NCBI GenBank assembly: GCA_020845495.1
Contig: JADLFM010000260.1
Span: 55,313 to 119,312 of the forward strand
Source of the DNA: Chloroflexota bacterium
GTDB lineage: Bacteria > Chloroflexota > UBA6077 > JACCZL01
Length of the DNA: 64,000 bases
Direction of reading: 5' to 3'
Made by a program: the position numbers and the translations under genes. Each line of letters begins with the position of its first letter. Position 1 is the stretch's first letter. Below are positions 34,726-46,667 of this stretch, piece by piece. Under the pieces are notes generated by a model. The model worked only from the letters and a program-made list of their open reading frames with translations. It had not been told where the DNA came from and ran no database searches.

Positions 34726-35747
34726 CGCTGGCCGGAGCAGGCAGCAACGAGGCGCTCGCCGGCTCGTTGCCTGGGACCGAGCTACGCGGTGCCGAGCGGC
34801 AACGGGCCGGTGGCGTCGGACGGGCATTTGGTCGGCCGGCCGGGCTGGTGCGGATCGCCGTCGTCGTCGTCATTACCCTGGTGGTCCTGGCGAGCCTGGC
34901 CCACTGGGCTGGCACGACCGACGTGATGAGCCTGATCCGGGGCTCGAGCCCGGCGCACCTGGCGGCAGTCCTGCTGCTCACGCTCACGCTGCCGATCTCG
35001 CATGCCTGGCGGCTCCAGGCCGCCCTCCTGGCAACCGACAACCGCCTCGGCTTCGGGCACGCCTTGCGGCTCACGATGGCCGTCTGGCCGATAAGCTCGC
35101 TCACTCCAGCCAAGTCAGGGGATCTTGTCAAAGCGTACTACCTGCGCCATGAGATCCCGCCAACAGTCACGGCCGGCGCACTGCTGGCCGAGCGTGCCGT
35201 CGACCTTGCCATCTGGGGAGCGCTGTCGTTCGCCGCCTCGCTCTTCTTCGAGCAGCCGGTCGTCACCCTGTTCTCGGCGGCGGTACTCGGGGCCGTCCTG
35301 GTCTTCCTCTTTGGACTGGCGCCGCGTGCCGACCGGCTTCCGATACCCGCCCGCTGGGCCGACCGGGCGCGACTCCTGCTCGCCAGCACTTCCGCGCTGG
35401 CCCGCCGACCGGGGCTGCTCCTGACGATGGTCGGGTTGACCCTCGCCAACTGCGCCGCGACCATCCTGGTCACGGGCCTGCTCTTCGATGCCGTCGGTGC
35501 GAGCGTACCGCTGCCCTTCGTGACGGCAGCGGTACTGCCGGCGATGTTCGCCGGGCTGCTCCCGTTCACGTTGGCCGGCATGGGCACCCGTGACTCGGTG
35601 CTGATCGTGCTGTTCGCGGACTACGCGAGCGCCGCACAGTCGCTGAGCGTCGGGTTGCTGTACGCCTTCTTCTTCCGCTGGCTGCTCTCGTTGCTGGGCT
35701 TACCCTTCTTACAGCGCGTGGCCAGGGAGACGCCGAACCAGACATGA
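34722..35747 (+). CDS. Lysylphosphatidylglycerol synthase TM-region / AglD-like membrane protein
   Basis: 341 residues, GTG with GGAGGG upstream. About eight hydrophobic segments follow a ~45-residue polar N-terminus. Family signatures are SLTPAKSGDLVKAYYLRHEIPP, LAERAVDLAIWG and the late LPFTLAGMGTRDSVLIVLF. Members are thought to move or modify lipid-linked substrates across the membrane. In this operon a role with lipid-linked sugar is likely. Overlaps the preceding small frame by GTGA. Confidence 0.82.
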   Translation: MTLAGAGSNEALAGSLPGTELRGAERQRAGGVGRAFGRPAGLVRIAVVVVITLVVLASLAHWAGTTDVMSLIRGSSPAHLAAVLLLTLTLPISHAWRLQAALLATDNRLGFGHALRLTMAVWPISSLTPAKSGDLVKAYYLRHEIPPTVTAGALLAERAVDLAIWGALSFAASLFFEQPVVTLFSAAVLGAVLVFLFGLAPRADRLPIPARWADRARLLLASTSALARRPGLLLTMVGLTLANCAATILVTGLLFDAVGASVPLPFVTAAVLPAMFAGLLPFTLAGMGTRDSVLIVLFADYASAAQSLSVGLLYAFFFRWLLSLLGLPFLQRVARETPNQT

Positions 35748-35853
35748 GCGTGCTGCACTCACATAGCTTAGCCTGGCGCAGGGCGGGGCGCCGACCACAC
35801 GTCGATCGACGGGCTGTGTGCGTCGATCGAACATCGGAGTGGGAGGAGAGGCG

Positions 35854-36921
35854 GTGATCGACTCGATAACATCGCCGCCGGAGGGCACGGCGTCGCGTGA
35901 TGACATTCCGCCGGCCGTCAGCATACTGGTTCCCGCCTACAATGAGGCAGCGGCGATCGGCGACGTGCTAGCTGGCGTGCAGCGGGTCCAGGCGACGCTC
36001 GATTGCTCGTCTGAGGTGCTGGTGATCGACGACGGCTCGACGGATGCGACCGGGCGAGTCGCCGCCGAGGCCGGCGTACGGGTGCTCACCCACCCCTATA
36101 ACCTCGGGAAGGGCGCTGCGCTCAAGACCGGTATTCGCGCCGCACGCGGCCGGACGGTCGTGGTCATCGATTCCGACGGACAACACGACCCCAACGACAT
36201 CCCCCGGCTGCTGGCGTTTCGGCCGGCCTACGACATGGTGATGGGCGACCGTGGCCATGGCGGCGGCGCCTCGCCGCTCTGGCGTACGCCGGGCAAGGCA
36301 CTGCTCGGGGCTGTCGCCAACTTCATGGCCGGCCGCACGATTCCGGACCTGAACTGCGGCCTGCGCGCGGTCGATCGACAACTCGCGCTTCGGCTCCTCC
36401 CGATCCTCCCGAACGGCTTCTCGTTCGAGACCACGATCACTATCGCCACGCTCAAGGGCGGTGACACGATTCACTGGGTGCCGGTCCACGTGGCGCCTCG
36501 TATCGGGAAGAGCATGGTCACCGTCTACGATGGGCTCAATACGTTCATGCTCATCTTCCGGCTCGTCTCGCTGTTCTCGCCCCTTCGGATCTTCCTGCCG
36601 ATCAGTGCCGTCGCGTTCGCGGTGGGCGTCTGGTTCATGGTCGAGAGCTACCTGCTCTACCAGGAGGCGAGCGTCAAGGCGCTGCTCGCCATGCTGGCGT
36701 CGGTGCTGTTCTTCCTGTTCGGCCTTCTCGCGGACCAGATTGCCGCGCTCCGGCGGGGCGAAGCAGCCTACCGGCGAAGCGAGCAGGTCCAACTGGCGAT
36801 CCCGACGCTGCACATGCCGGGTCCATCGCCGACGATTCGCCCGTCGGCCGCCACGCCACCCGACGGTATCACTCGTCCGGCAGACATGATGGGGGACGCA
36901 AGTCCTCTCGAAGCCCGGTGA
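35854..36921 (+). CDS. GT2 glycosyltransferase, dolichyl-phosphate mannosyltransferase-like
   Basis: 355 residues from GTG 35854, supported by GGGAGGAG 6-9 nt upstream; a longer GTG frame from 35818 has no ribosome site. GT-A fold with SILVPAYNEAAAIGDVL, EVLVIDDGSTDAT, NLGKGAALKTG and the metal-binding IDSDGQHDP. Two transmembrane helices follow (RIFLPISAVAFAVGVWFMV, LLAMLASVLFFLFGLLA). Expected to charge a polyprenyl phosphate with a hexose at the inner membrane face. Fits the glycan operon. Confidence 0.9.
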   Translation: MIDSITSPPEGTASRDDIPPAVSILVPAYNEAAAIGDVLAGVQRVQATLDCSSEVLVIDDGSTDATGRVAAEAGVRVLTHPYNLGKGAALKTGIRAARGRTVVVIDSDGQHDPNDIPRLLAFRPAYDMVMGDRGHGGGASPLWRTPGKALLGAVANFMAGRTIPDLNCGLRAVDRQLALRLLPILPNGFSFETTITIATLKGGDTIHWVPVHVAPRIGKSMVTVYDGLNTFMLIFRLVSLFSPLRIFLPISAVAFAVGVWFMVESYLLYQEASVKALLAMLASVLFFLFGLLADQIAALRRGEAAYRRSEQVQLAIPTLHMPGPSPTIRPSAATPPDGITRPADMMGDASPLEAR

Positions 36922-37062
36922 ACGCCAGGCCAGCCCATCCGCGCAAGGGCCGCGACGACCAGTTTGCTAGCCGAGCGTGCCCCAGCCGGCTAGCGTATCA
37001 GCGCGACCGCCACACACCAGCGCAGTTACGGCAACAGACCCATACTCTAAAGGAGCGCTCGG

Positions 37063-38019
37063 GTGCTCGATCCGTTAGCCCACGCATCCACGGCAAGCCG
37101 CCCGCGGACGGCCAGCCACCTGCTGAGCTTCGACGTCGAACACTGGTACGAGGGGTACCGGTTGCGCAACCGAGGCGGATGGGAGCAGATTTCCCCTCGC
37201 GACCCGGCTAACGTCGAGCGGCTTCTGGCGCTGCTAGGCCGGTTCGGGCAGCAGGCCACGTTCTTCGCGACCGGGCGCTTCGCGACCGAGTTCCCCGGGG
37301 TCATTATGGCCATCGCGGCGGCCGGCCATGAGATCGCGTCGCACGGCTTCGACCATATCCCGATCCCTCGATTCAGTGGCCCGGCCGCATTCCGTGACGA
37401 CCTCCGGCGCTCGCTCGCCATCCTGGAAGACCTGACCGGCCGGCCGATCCAGGGGTTCCGCGCGCCGTGCTGGACGCTCACCGAGGCGAATCGAGGCTGG
37501 GTATTCGAGGCGTTGGCGGCCGAGGGACTGACCTACGATAGCAGCCACTTCGCCTGGGGACCGCCGCTCGGCGCCCATGCAAACGCCCCACTTGGTCCGC
37601 GCCGGATCGCCCTGGACGACGGGGCGGGGAGCCGGGTCATCTGGGAGATCCCGCCGAGCGTACTGGCCGTCCGAGGCTGGCGGGTGCCGGCTGCTGGCGG
37701 CTTCTACCTGCGCTTCTTCCCCGAAGCCGTGGTGCGCGCCGCGCTACGTCAGGCGGCGGCTGCGGGCCGGCCTGGTCTCCTCTACCTCCATCCATACGAT
37801 ATGGATGCATCCTGTCCACGCCTGCCCGGCCCCTGGTACTTCCACCTGATGCGGTACTACCGGCTTGGCCGCACGGAGGGCGTGCTGAGGCGTCTGCTGG
37901 CGTCATATCGTTTCACCAGCATCGCGGCGTGGCTGGCCGGGCAGGAGCATCAGCCTGGGCGGCAGGAGTACTCGAGCCAGCCAGCGCGTGACGCCACGCG
38001 GGAGCACGCGCCCACATGA
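37063..38019 (+). CDS. Polysaccharide deacetylase (DUF3473/exosortase-system type)
   Basis: 318 residues, GTG with AAAGGAG 7 nt upstream. NodB homology: LLSFDVEHWYEG (catalytic Asp and metal Asp region), ATFFATGRFA, GHEIASHGFDH (metal His) and GFRAPCWTLTEAN, followed by YDSSHFAWG and the LLYLHPYDMD His motif of the DUF3473 extension. Removes N-acetyl groups from surface polysaccharide, probably cytoplasmic-facing as no signal peptide is seen. ATGA overlap with the next gene. Confidence 0.9.
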   Translation: MLDPLAHASTASRPRTASHLLSFDVEHWYEGYRLRNRGGWEQISPRDPANVERLLALLGRFGQQATFFATGRFATEFPGVIMAIAAAGHEIASHGFDHIPIPRFSGPAAFRDDLRRSLAILEDLTGRPIQGFRAPCWTLTEANRGWVFEALAAEGLTYDSSHFAWGPPLGAHANAPLGPRRIALDDGAGSRVIWEIPPSVLAVRGWRVPAAGGFYLRFFPEAVVRAALRQAAAAGRPGLLYLHPYDMDASCPRLPGPWYFHLMRYYRLGRTEGVLRRLLASYRFTSIAAWLAGQEHQPGRQEYSSQPARDATREHAPT

Positions 38020-39818
38020 TCGAGGTGGCGAGCGGCGCTGGCACGGCCCGGCGCCTCCACAAGCGGCTCGTCGCGGCGCTACCCGGCGATCCACTTCTGA
38101 ACGATCCGACGGGGATCAGCGGCTACACCTACGTCTGGCTCGGCCTGAGCCTCGCCTTCGGGGTCGCCTGCGGTATCGGCGGGCTGCGTCACGCCTTCGC
38201 AGGGCCATACGTGGTGCAGGACGATGCGCGCACATTCCTGTTCTGGATGGAGCGCTACTTCGATCCGTCGCTCTTCCCGAACGACCTGATGGTGGACTAC
38301 TTCTCGGCCATCTCGCCGCCAGCCTACACCGCCATCAACTGGGTCGGGGCGGTGGTGTTCGGGGTCGATCCGTTCACACTCAACAAGTGGATACCCCTCG
38401 TCCTGACGATCGTCACCACACTGTACGCCTTCTTCATCAGCATGCGGCTGCTACCGGTGCCAGCAGCCGCCTTCGTCGCCGTGACAATCCTGAACGAGAG
38501 CCTCTGGCGAGCCGACGCGATCCCCTCCGGGACGCCGAGGGCGTTCATCTACCCGCTCTTCCTGGCATTCCTCTTCTACGTGATGCAGCGCCGCTACGTC
38601 CTGGCGCTCTGCGCAACGGCCCTCCTCGGGATGTTCTACCCCCAGATGCTGACCATCGCCGGCGGCACAGTCTTCCTCGCGCTGTTCCGCTGGGAGGACG
38701 GCCGGTTGCGGTTGACCCAGGAGCTGCCTGCCCTGCTGCTGTGCGCCGCCACCGCCATCGTGTCGTTGGCGATCGTGGCGGCGGCGACTCACCTCATGGC
38801 GCCCTTCGGGCCAGTCGTCACGGCCGGCGAGGCGCGCAGAATGACCGAGTTCAGCTTTGCCGGCCGCACCAACTTTTATATCTCGAATCCATGGACGTTC
38901 TGGATCACTGGCGAGCGAAGCGGGATGTTCCCCTACGGCTTCGAGCCGCCACTCATCTGGCTTGCCGTACTCTTCCCGGTCCTGGTGTCGAACCGCACGC
39001 GGTTCCCGCTGATCGGCGAGGTCGGCCCGTCGATGGGGCTGCTCGGACGGGTCGTCGTGGCGTCGTTCGGCATGTTCGCGGCCGCGCACCTGCTTCTGTT
39101 CCGGCTCCATCTGCCCAGTCGCTACACCCAGCACAGTTTGCGGATGGTGATGTCGCTCGCGGTTGGTATCGTCGTCGTCGTCCTGCTCGACGCGCTCTGG
39201 GGCTGGCTGCGCTGGCGTTACGGAGCGGTCAGCTCGCGCGGGCGATGGGGCCTGGCCGCCTCGACGGCGCTCGCGCTCCTCTTCGTCGTGGCTTATCCGG
39301 CGGTGCTCTGGGCGCTCGGTCAGCAATTCCCCCGCACCCAGTATTTCGTCGGCCGGGAGCCGGGCCTGTACAAACTCTTGCGGGAGCAGCCGAAGGACAT
39401 CGTGATCGCATCGCTTGCCCGCGAGAGCGATCTGTTGCCAACGTTCGCGCAACGTTCGATCCTGACCGGCTACGAGTACGCGATTCCGTACCATCGCGGC
39501 TACTACTCGACGATCAGCCAGCGGACGCACGACCTCGTTCGCGCGCAGTACACCTACGACGGGCAGGAAGTGAAGCACTTCATCCAGAAGTACGGCGTCA
39601 CGTACTGGCTGCTCAGTCGCACTGCCTATGCGCCGGACGTGCTGGCTAAGGATGCGTGGATCATGCAGACGCAGCCCGAAGCGCGCCAGGCGCTCGAGAA
39701 CGTCGGCCTCGAGGGGTTGCCCGTCGTCGCGCGGTTATCCGGGCAATGTATGGTCTATATGAGCACCCGCGTGGTGCTGCTCGACGCCGCTTGCGTCGCT
39801 CGGGCGGCCGGCGGGTAG
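38016..39818 (+). CDS. Large polytopic membrane protein of the glycan operon
   Basis: 600 residues starting in an ATGA overlap with the deacetylase. About ten to eleven transmembrane helices span residues 45-440, with the loop VVQDDARTFLFWMERYFDPSLFPNDLMVDYF near 70-100 that resembles the acidic first loop of GT-C transferases. The last ~150 residues form a soluble exported domain (DIVIASLARESDLLPTFAQRSILTGYEY, YGVTYWLL). Likely a polyprenyl-sugar-dependent glycosyltransferase or polysaccharide assembly factor; family not recognised with certainty. Confidence 0.65.
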   Translation: MIEVASGAGTARRLHKRLVAALPGDPLLNDPTGISGYTYVWLGLSLAFGVACGIGGLRHAFAGPYVVQDDARTFLFWMERYFDPSLFPNDLMVDYFSAISPPAYTAINWVGAVVFGVDPFTLNKWIPLVLTIVTTLYAFFISMRLLPVPAAAFVAVTILNESLWRADAIPSGTPRAFIYPLFLAFLFYVMQRRYVLALCATALLGMFYPQMLTIAGGTVFLALFRWEDGRLRLTQELPALLLCAATAIVSLAIVAAATHLMAPFGPVVTAGEARRMTEFSFAGRTNFYISNPWTFWITGERSGMFPYGFEPPLIWLAVLFPVLVSNRTRFPLIGEVGPSMGLLGRVVVASFGMFAAAHLLLFRLHLPSRYTQHSLRMVMSLAVGIVVVVLLDALWGWLRWRYGAVSSRGRWGLAASTALALLFVVAYPAVLWALGQQFPRTQYFVGREPGLYKLLREQPKDIVIASLARESDLLPTFAQRSILTGYEYAIPYHRGYYSTISQRTHDLVRAQYTYDGQEVKHFIQKYGVTYWLLSRTAYAPDVLAKDAWIMQTQPEARQALENVGLEGLPVVARLSGQCMVYMSTRVVLLDAACVARAAGG

Positions 39819-39825
39819 GCTGACC

Positions 39826-39873
39826 GCGTCGGCTCGTGGCGTCGGCTCGTGGCGTCGGCTCGTGGCGTCGGCT
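39826..39873. repeat. 13-bp tandem repeat
   Basis: Three full copies and a partial fourth copy of gcgtcggctcgtg run head to tail just after the membrane-protein stop (39818) and before the convergent gene end at 39884. Contiguous units with no spacers. Confidence 0.85.
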
Positions 39874-39883
39874 GAGCGCTCGG

Positions 39884-40357
39884 TTACGCCATCGAGCCGA
39901 GAGGCGTCGCCGCCCCTGCTGACCCGTCGTCTGGCGAGCGGAGGGCTTCCGTCAGCAGCAGTCCGACGAGCTTTCGTTCGGCCTCGATGAGCCGAACGCC
40001 GAGTGGTGACCCTTCCTGGACGTGCCGTACAACGTCTCGCATGGTGTAGCCGGGCTCGCCGAAGAGGGAGAGCGCTAGAGCGGGCGGTGCACCAGCCAGC
40101 CGGGCCAGGACGAGCCGTTGCAGTCCCTCAGCGTCGAGGCGATCCAGGTCGCCCAGCACAGCCGGGTCCGGGTGGGCCAGGAACTGGCCAAGGGTGAGCG
40201 GGCCGCCCGGCCCGAGCCGGACTGGACGTTCGAGCTCGAACGGCTTGAGCTTCCAGCGCCCGCAGCGCAACGGCTCGGCGCCAGCCTCATGGCCGCGAGC
40301 CGGATCCGCGACGCCCTCCTCGTCAGGCCTGGCCGCGTCCGCCCTGGTGCTCGTCAC
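39884..40357 (-). CDS. Hypothetical protein with DUF2267-like neighbour
   Basis: 157 residues, GTG start overlapping the upstream stop as GTGA, with GAGGAG 5 nt before it. Sequence is helix-rich: LTLGQFLAHPDPAVLGDLDRLDAEGLQRLVLARLAGA, then SLFGEPGYTMRDVVRHVQEGSPLGVRLIEAERKLVGLLL. No family recognised. It is translationally coupled to the small helical protein, so the two probably act together. Confidence 0.6.
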   Translation of the reverse strand: MTSTRADAARPDEEGVADPARGHEAGAEPLRCGRWKLKPFELERPVRLGPGGPLTLGQFLAHPDPAVLGDLDRLDAEGLQRLVLARLAGAPPALALSLFGEPGYTMRDVVRHVQEGSPLGVRLIEAERKLVGLLLTEALRSPDDGSAGAATPLGSMA

Positions 40358-40602
40358 GAACGCTCCTCGGCCCGAGTGCCGAACAGGCTGCCGAGCGCGC
40401 CGAGTTGGCCTCCAAGGCCGCCAAGCTGCTCGAGCAGCGCGCCCGGATCGCTCAGGTCCGGCGATTGTCCGTCGAGCATGGGCGCTAGCGCGGGCGGCAA
40501 CTTCTCTTTCAGGAACCCGATGGCGGCGTCCGCCGCCTGGAGCGCCGTCGCCTCGTCGAGTCCGGTCCGCTCACGGATCGCGCTTGCCAGTTGCTCGCGC
40601 AT
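40354..40602 (-). CDS. Small helical protein, DUF2267/DUF937-like
   Basis: 82 residues from ATG 40602, 6 nt after GAGGAG; the ATG at 40608 is adjacent to that site and unlikely. Composition MREQLASAIRERTGLDEATA suggests the helix pattern of DUF2267-type stress proteins, and the tail is Gly/Leu-rich (EQLGGLGGQLGALGSLFG). Family assignment is tentative. Coupled (GTGA) to the following 157-residue protein. Confidence 0.6.
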   Translation of the reverse strand: MREQLASAIRERTGLDEATALQAADAAIGFLKEKLPPALAPMLDGQSPDLSDPGALLEQLGGLGGQLGALGSLFGTRAEERS

Positions 40603-40693
40603 CGTCATCTCCTCTTGCCCGACCCGGTCGGGTGCGTCGATCTACACGCGTACCCCCCTCTTGGACTATAGGAGCGGTACGAGCCGGCGTCCA

Positions 40694-40726
40694 GGGCGGG
40701 CGCCAAAGCTGCTTCGGCGCCCGCCC
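40694..40726 (-). terminator. GC hairpin downstream of the amidase
   Basis: A perfect 11-bp stem (gggcgggcgcc 40694-40704, ggcgcccgccc 40716-40726) with an 11-nt loop starts 32 nt after the amidase stop (40758). No T-tract. Confidence 0.65.
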
Positions 40727-40757
40727 CTACGGCACTGGTGCTCCGGATCGGGCGAGC

Positions 40758-42242
40758 TCAGGCGTTCGCGGCCGCCAGTGTCCAGCCGGCCGGATCGGGG
40801 CGGCGGGTGTGCCAGATAGTGGCTCGCTCGTACGCGCGGGCGATCCGGAGCACGGTGGCGTCGTCGAACGGCTTGCCGACGATCTGGATCGCGACCGGCA
40901 GTCCGTCCTGGCTGAACCCGCTCGGCACGACGCAGGCAGGCAGCCCAACGAGGTTCCAGGGGCTGGTGAACTGCGAGCCTGGCACCACGACCTCGGTTGG
41001 CGTCGGGTCGGTCGGGAAGGCGGTCGCTGGCTCGCCGAAGCCCGGGAAGACGAACGCGTCGACCCGCTCGAAGAGCACCGCGATCTCGCGAGCGAGCCGC
41101 GCCCGAAGTTGCTGGGCCTTGAGGTAGTCCGCAGCCGAATAGAACGCCCCGATCAGCATCCGCTGCCGGGTCGCGTCGCGATACAGCTCCGGCTGCTCGC
41201 GAACGGTCGTGACATGGTAGGCGTACATCTCGGCCAGGAAGGCCACCCAGATCGCGGCGGCGAGATCGAGGGTCGGGGCATCCACCTCCTCGATGTGCGC
41301 GCCCTGTCGTTCCAGCTCCGCGAACGCCGCGATGGCGGCCGACCGGACGTCGGGATGCAAGCCCGGCCAGTCCAGGTAGTAGCGGCGGAACAGACCGAGG
41401 CGCATGCCCCGGACGCCGCCCTCCAGGTCGCGGATGTAGTTCGCCGGCCGAGCGGTGGAAGTGGAGGCGTCGCCCGGGTCCGGGCCGGCAATCGTCTGGA
41501 GCAACTGGGCGCTGTCCCAGACGCTCCGAGTCATCGGCCCGACGTGGTCGAGGCTCCAGTCCATTGGCAGAACCCCGCGCCGGCTGACCAGACCGTAGGT
41601 TGGCTTGTGGCCGACGAGGCCGCAGAGCGCGGATGGCCCGCGCACCGAGCCGCCGGTATCGGAGCCGAGGGCGCCGGCGCAGAGGCCGCCGGCCGCGGCC
41701 GCCCCCGAGCCGGAGGACGAGCCGGCTGTGATCCGCGAGACGTTCCAGGGATTGCGGCCGGTCGGGAACGGTTCGTCAGTGGTGGGCCGGCCGAACGCCC
41801 ACTCGTGCATCGCGAGCTTGCCGAGGAAGACGGCCCCGGCCTCGCGTAGCCGGGTGGTGACGTGAGCGTCCTCGCCCGCGACGTGCTCGGCCAGCACCCG
41901 CGAACCGCTCGTCATCCGGACCCCCTGCACGCCGATCAAGTCTTTGATCCCGAGCGGGACGCCGTGGAGCGGGCCGCGCCGCTCGCCCCGCCCGATCTCA
42001 TCGTCGGCGGTCCGGGCCTGCTCCAGGGCAAGGTCGGCAGTCACGGTGATGTAGGCGCGCAGCACGCCATCGTGCCGCTCGATGCGGCGGAGGTACGCCT
42101 CGGTCGCTTCAACTGACGAGAGCGTACGGCTCCCAATCGCCTCGGAAACGGCCTTCAGGTCAAGGTCACCCAGGTCGTCGGTGGCAGGCAGGCCAGGCAG
42201 CGCATCGCCAGACGATCGAATAGCGCTCGTGTCGGCGCTCAC
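40758..42242 (-). CDS. Amidase-signature hydrolase (GatA/AtzF-like)
   Basis: 494 residues from GTG 42242 (GTGA overlap with the preceding stop, AGGAGG about 7 nt upstream). Amidase signature: catalytic Lys in LHGVPLGIKDLIGV, the Ser loop ITAGSSSGSGAAAAGGLCAGALGSDTGGSVRGP giving the cis-Ser and nucleophile Ser. Hydrolyses a small amide or amidates a carboxylate. No GatB/GatC genes are nearby, so a catabolic amidase is more likely than the tRNA enzyme. Paired with an 87-residue upstream gene. Confidence 0.9.
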   Translation of the reverse strand: MSADTSAIRSSGDALPGLPATDDLGDLDLKAVSEAIGSRTLSSVEATEAYLRRIERHDGVLRAYITVTADLALEQARTADDEIGRGERRGPLHGVPLGIKDLIGVQGVRMTSGSRVLAEHVAGEDAHVTTRLREAGAVFLGKLAMHEWAFGRPTTDEPFPTGRNPWNVSRITAGSSSGSGAAAAGGLCAGALGSDTGGSVRGPSALCGLVGHKPTYGLVSRRGVLPMDWSLDHVGPMTRSVWDSAQLLQTIAGPDPGDASTSTARPANYIRDLEGGVRGMRLGLFRRYYLDWPGLHPDVRSAAIAAFAELERQGAHIEEVDAPTLDLAAAIWVAFLAEMYAYHVTTVREQPELYRDATRQRMLIGAFYSAADYLKAQQLRARLAREIAVLFERVDAFVFPGFGEPATAFPTDPTPTEVVVPGSQFTSPWNLVGLPACVVPSGFSQDGLPVAIQIVGKPFDDATVLRIARAYERATIWHTRRPDPAGWTLAAANA

Positions 42243-42502
42243 GCGGCACCTCCTGGAGTGGACGATGCGGCGGGGGGCGTCACGCCACCGCCGAGCAGCG
42301 CCGGCTTCTCGATGAGGGATGGCTCCTCTTCGGGCGTGAGCGGCTCGGCGCGTAGCCGATCCCGCAGGGCGAGCTGGTTGGCCCACATGGCGAAGACCAC
42401 CTCGCGGTCACGGTCGAGGAGGACGAGGTTGGCGGCACGGACCTCGGCGTCGAACTGGGCTCGGAGCGCCTCCGGATCGCGGGCGCCGGCAGACTGGCTC
42501 AC
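42239..42502 (-). CDS. Small amidase-associated protein (GatC/AtzG-like position)
   Basis: 87 residues from GTG 42502 with GGAGG 6 nt upstream. Helical first half (RDPEALRAQFDAEVRAANLVLLDRDREVVFAMWANQLALRDRL), then a Pro-rich tail (EEPSLIEKPALLGGG). Its size, order and GTGA coupling with the amidase recall small non-catalytic partners of amidases such as AtzG or GatC, but sequence identity was not recognised, so this is inference from context. Confidence 0.55.
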   Translation of the reverse strand: MSQSAGARDPEALRAQFDAEVRAANLVLLDRDREVVFAMWANQLALRDRLRAEPLTPEEEPSLIEKPALLGGGVTPPAASSTPGGAA

Positions 42503-42826
42503 GCTAGACCTCCGCTGGCCAGAATCGTGGGGCAGGGACGTCGGCCAAAGGTTATGGGAGGGTAGCGGTGTCCGGAGGGGAGGGGCAACCACGCGGACGC
42601 CTGCGCCACTCGCCGGCATACCCGTTTGCCGGGTGTGAGAAACTCAGGATCACGACGGCGATGGGGATCAGCCGCGGCCTGGTACTGGACCCCGCCTGGT
42701 CTGACGACGGCGGGCGGGGGCGGCGTCCCCATCCCCCTTTTCCCCGGCCGACTCGTTTCACGGCACAGATACTCTGACCATCCTGGGGCGTACGGTCGGC
42801 TGAGGATGCGGGCTGGCGAGGACGGC
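42503..42826. other. Divergent intergenic region before the hybrid kinase
   Basis: 324 bp between the amidase operon and the hybrid kinase. It must hold both promoters; the only AT-richer stretch is near 42755-42780 (cagatactctgacc), a weak -10 candidate for the kinase. Nothing else recognised. Confidence 0.4.
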
Positions 42827-46090
<3,264 letters not shown>

Positions 46091-46187
46091 ACTACGCAAG
46101 GGTGTGCTCGGTCTGCCGGATATACTCACTGCTCAGGGTCGCTCCGAGCGGGCGCGACAGAGAGCAGGGGGCGACGAGCGAGGGGCG

Positions 46188-46667
46188 ATGCCGCGCGTAC
46201 AGGTTGAGATCGTGATCCAGGCCACGCCAGAGCGCGTCTTCGACTTTCTGGCCGAGCCGGAGCACCTGAAGGAGTGGAGCCCGAACGTCGTCTCGATCCG
46301 GCGGATCGGCGATGGCCCCATTGGCGTGGGCTCGACGACGGAAACGGTGGTCGCGGCGTTGGGCACCCAGCAGACGCTCCTCGGCCGATGCCTCGTCTAC
46401 GAGCCGCCGCGCCGGCTCGTCGTCGAGAATACGATGGCGGGTGGCATGCAGGTGGGGGGTGTCTCGATTGGCGGCGTTGAGATGATGAGCACCAGTGACC
46501 TCACGCCGGAGGGCACGGGGACACGGCTCCGCGCAACACTCGAGTACCACATCAAGGCCGGCCTGTTCACCGCCATCGCCGAGCAGATGGCCGCTTCGGC
46601 CATGCACACTGACTTCGAGCAAGGCGTGCGGCGCCTCAAGGCCGCCGTCGAGCGGGACACTCCATGA
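46188..46667 (+). CDS. SRPBCC (polyketide cyclase/START-like) family protein
   Basis: 159 residues from ATG 46188 with GAGGGG upstream; a longer frame from 46104 is not supported. VQVEIVIQATPERVFDFLAEPEHLKEWSPNVVSIR is the typical SRPBCC opening, followed by GPIGVGSTTETVV, the hydrophobic cavity strands and a C-terminal helix (DFEQGVRRLKAAVER). Binds a hydrophobic ligand; ligand unknown. Its stop overlaps the DUF815 gene start (ATGA). Confidence 0.85.
   Translation: MPRVQVEIVIQATPERVFDFLAEPEHLKEWSPNVVSIRRIGDGPIGVGSTTETVVAALGTQQTLLGRCLVYEPPRRLVVENTMAGGMQVGGVSIGGVEMMSTSDLTPEGTGTRLRATLEYHIKAGLFTAIAEQMAASAMHTDFEQGVRRLKAAVERDTP

Noticed and set aside
32915..35131. 738-codon minus-strand frame over the glycan operon
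   Set aside because: Low-complexity Arg/Asp mirror sequence with no motif; plus-strand genes are coupled and recognisable.
40758..42242. GatA of an Asp/Glu-tRNA amidotransferase
   Set aside because: No GatB or GatC lies nearby and the small upstream partner is not recognisably GatC; a general amidase is the safer call.
42626..42826. N-terminal extension of the hybrid kinase frame
   Set aside because: No similarity and no ribosome site; ATG 42827 has GAGG 5 nt upstream and gives a normal first transmembrane helix.
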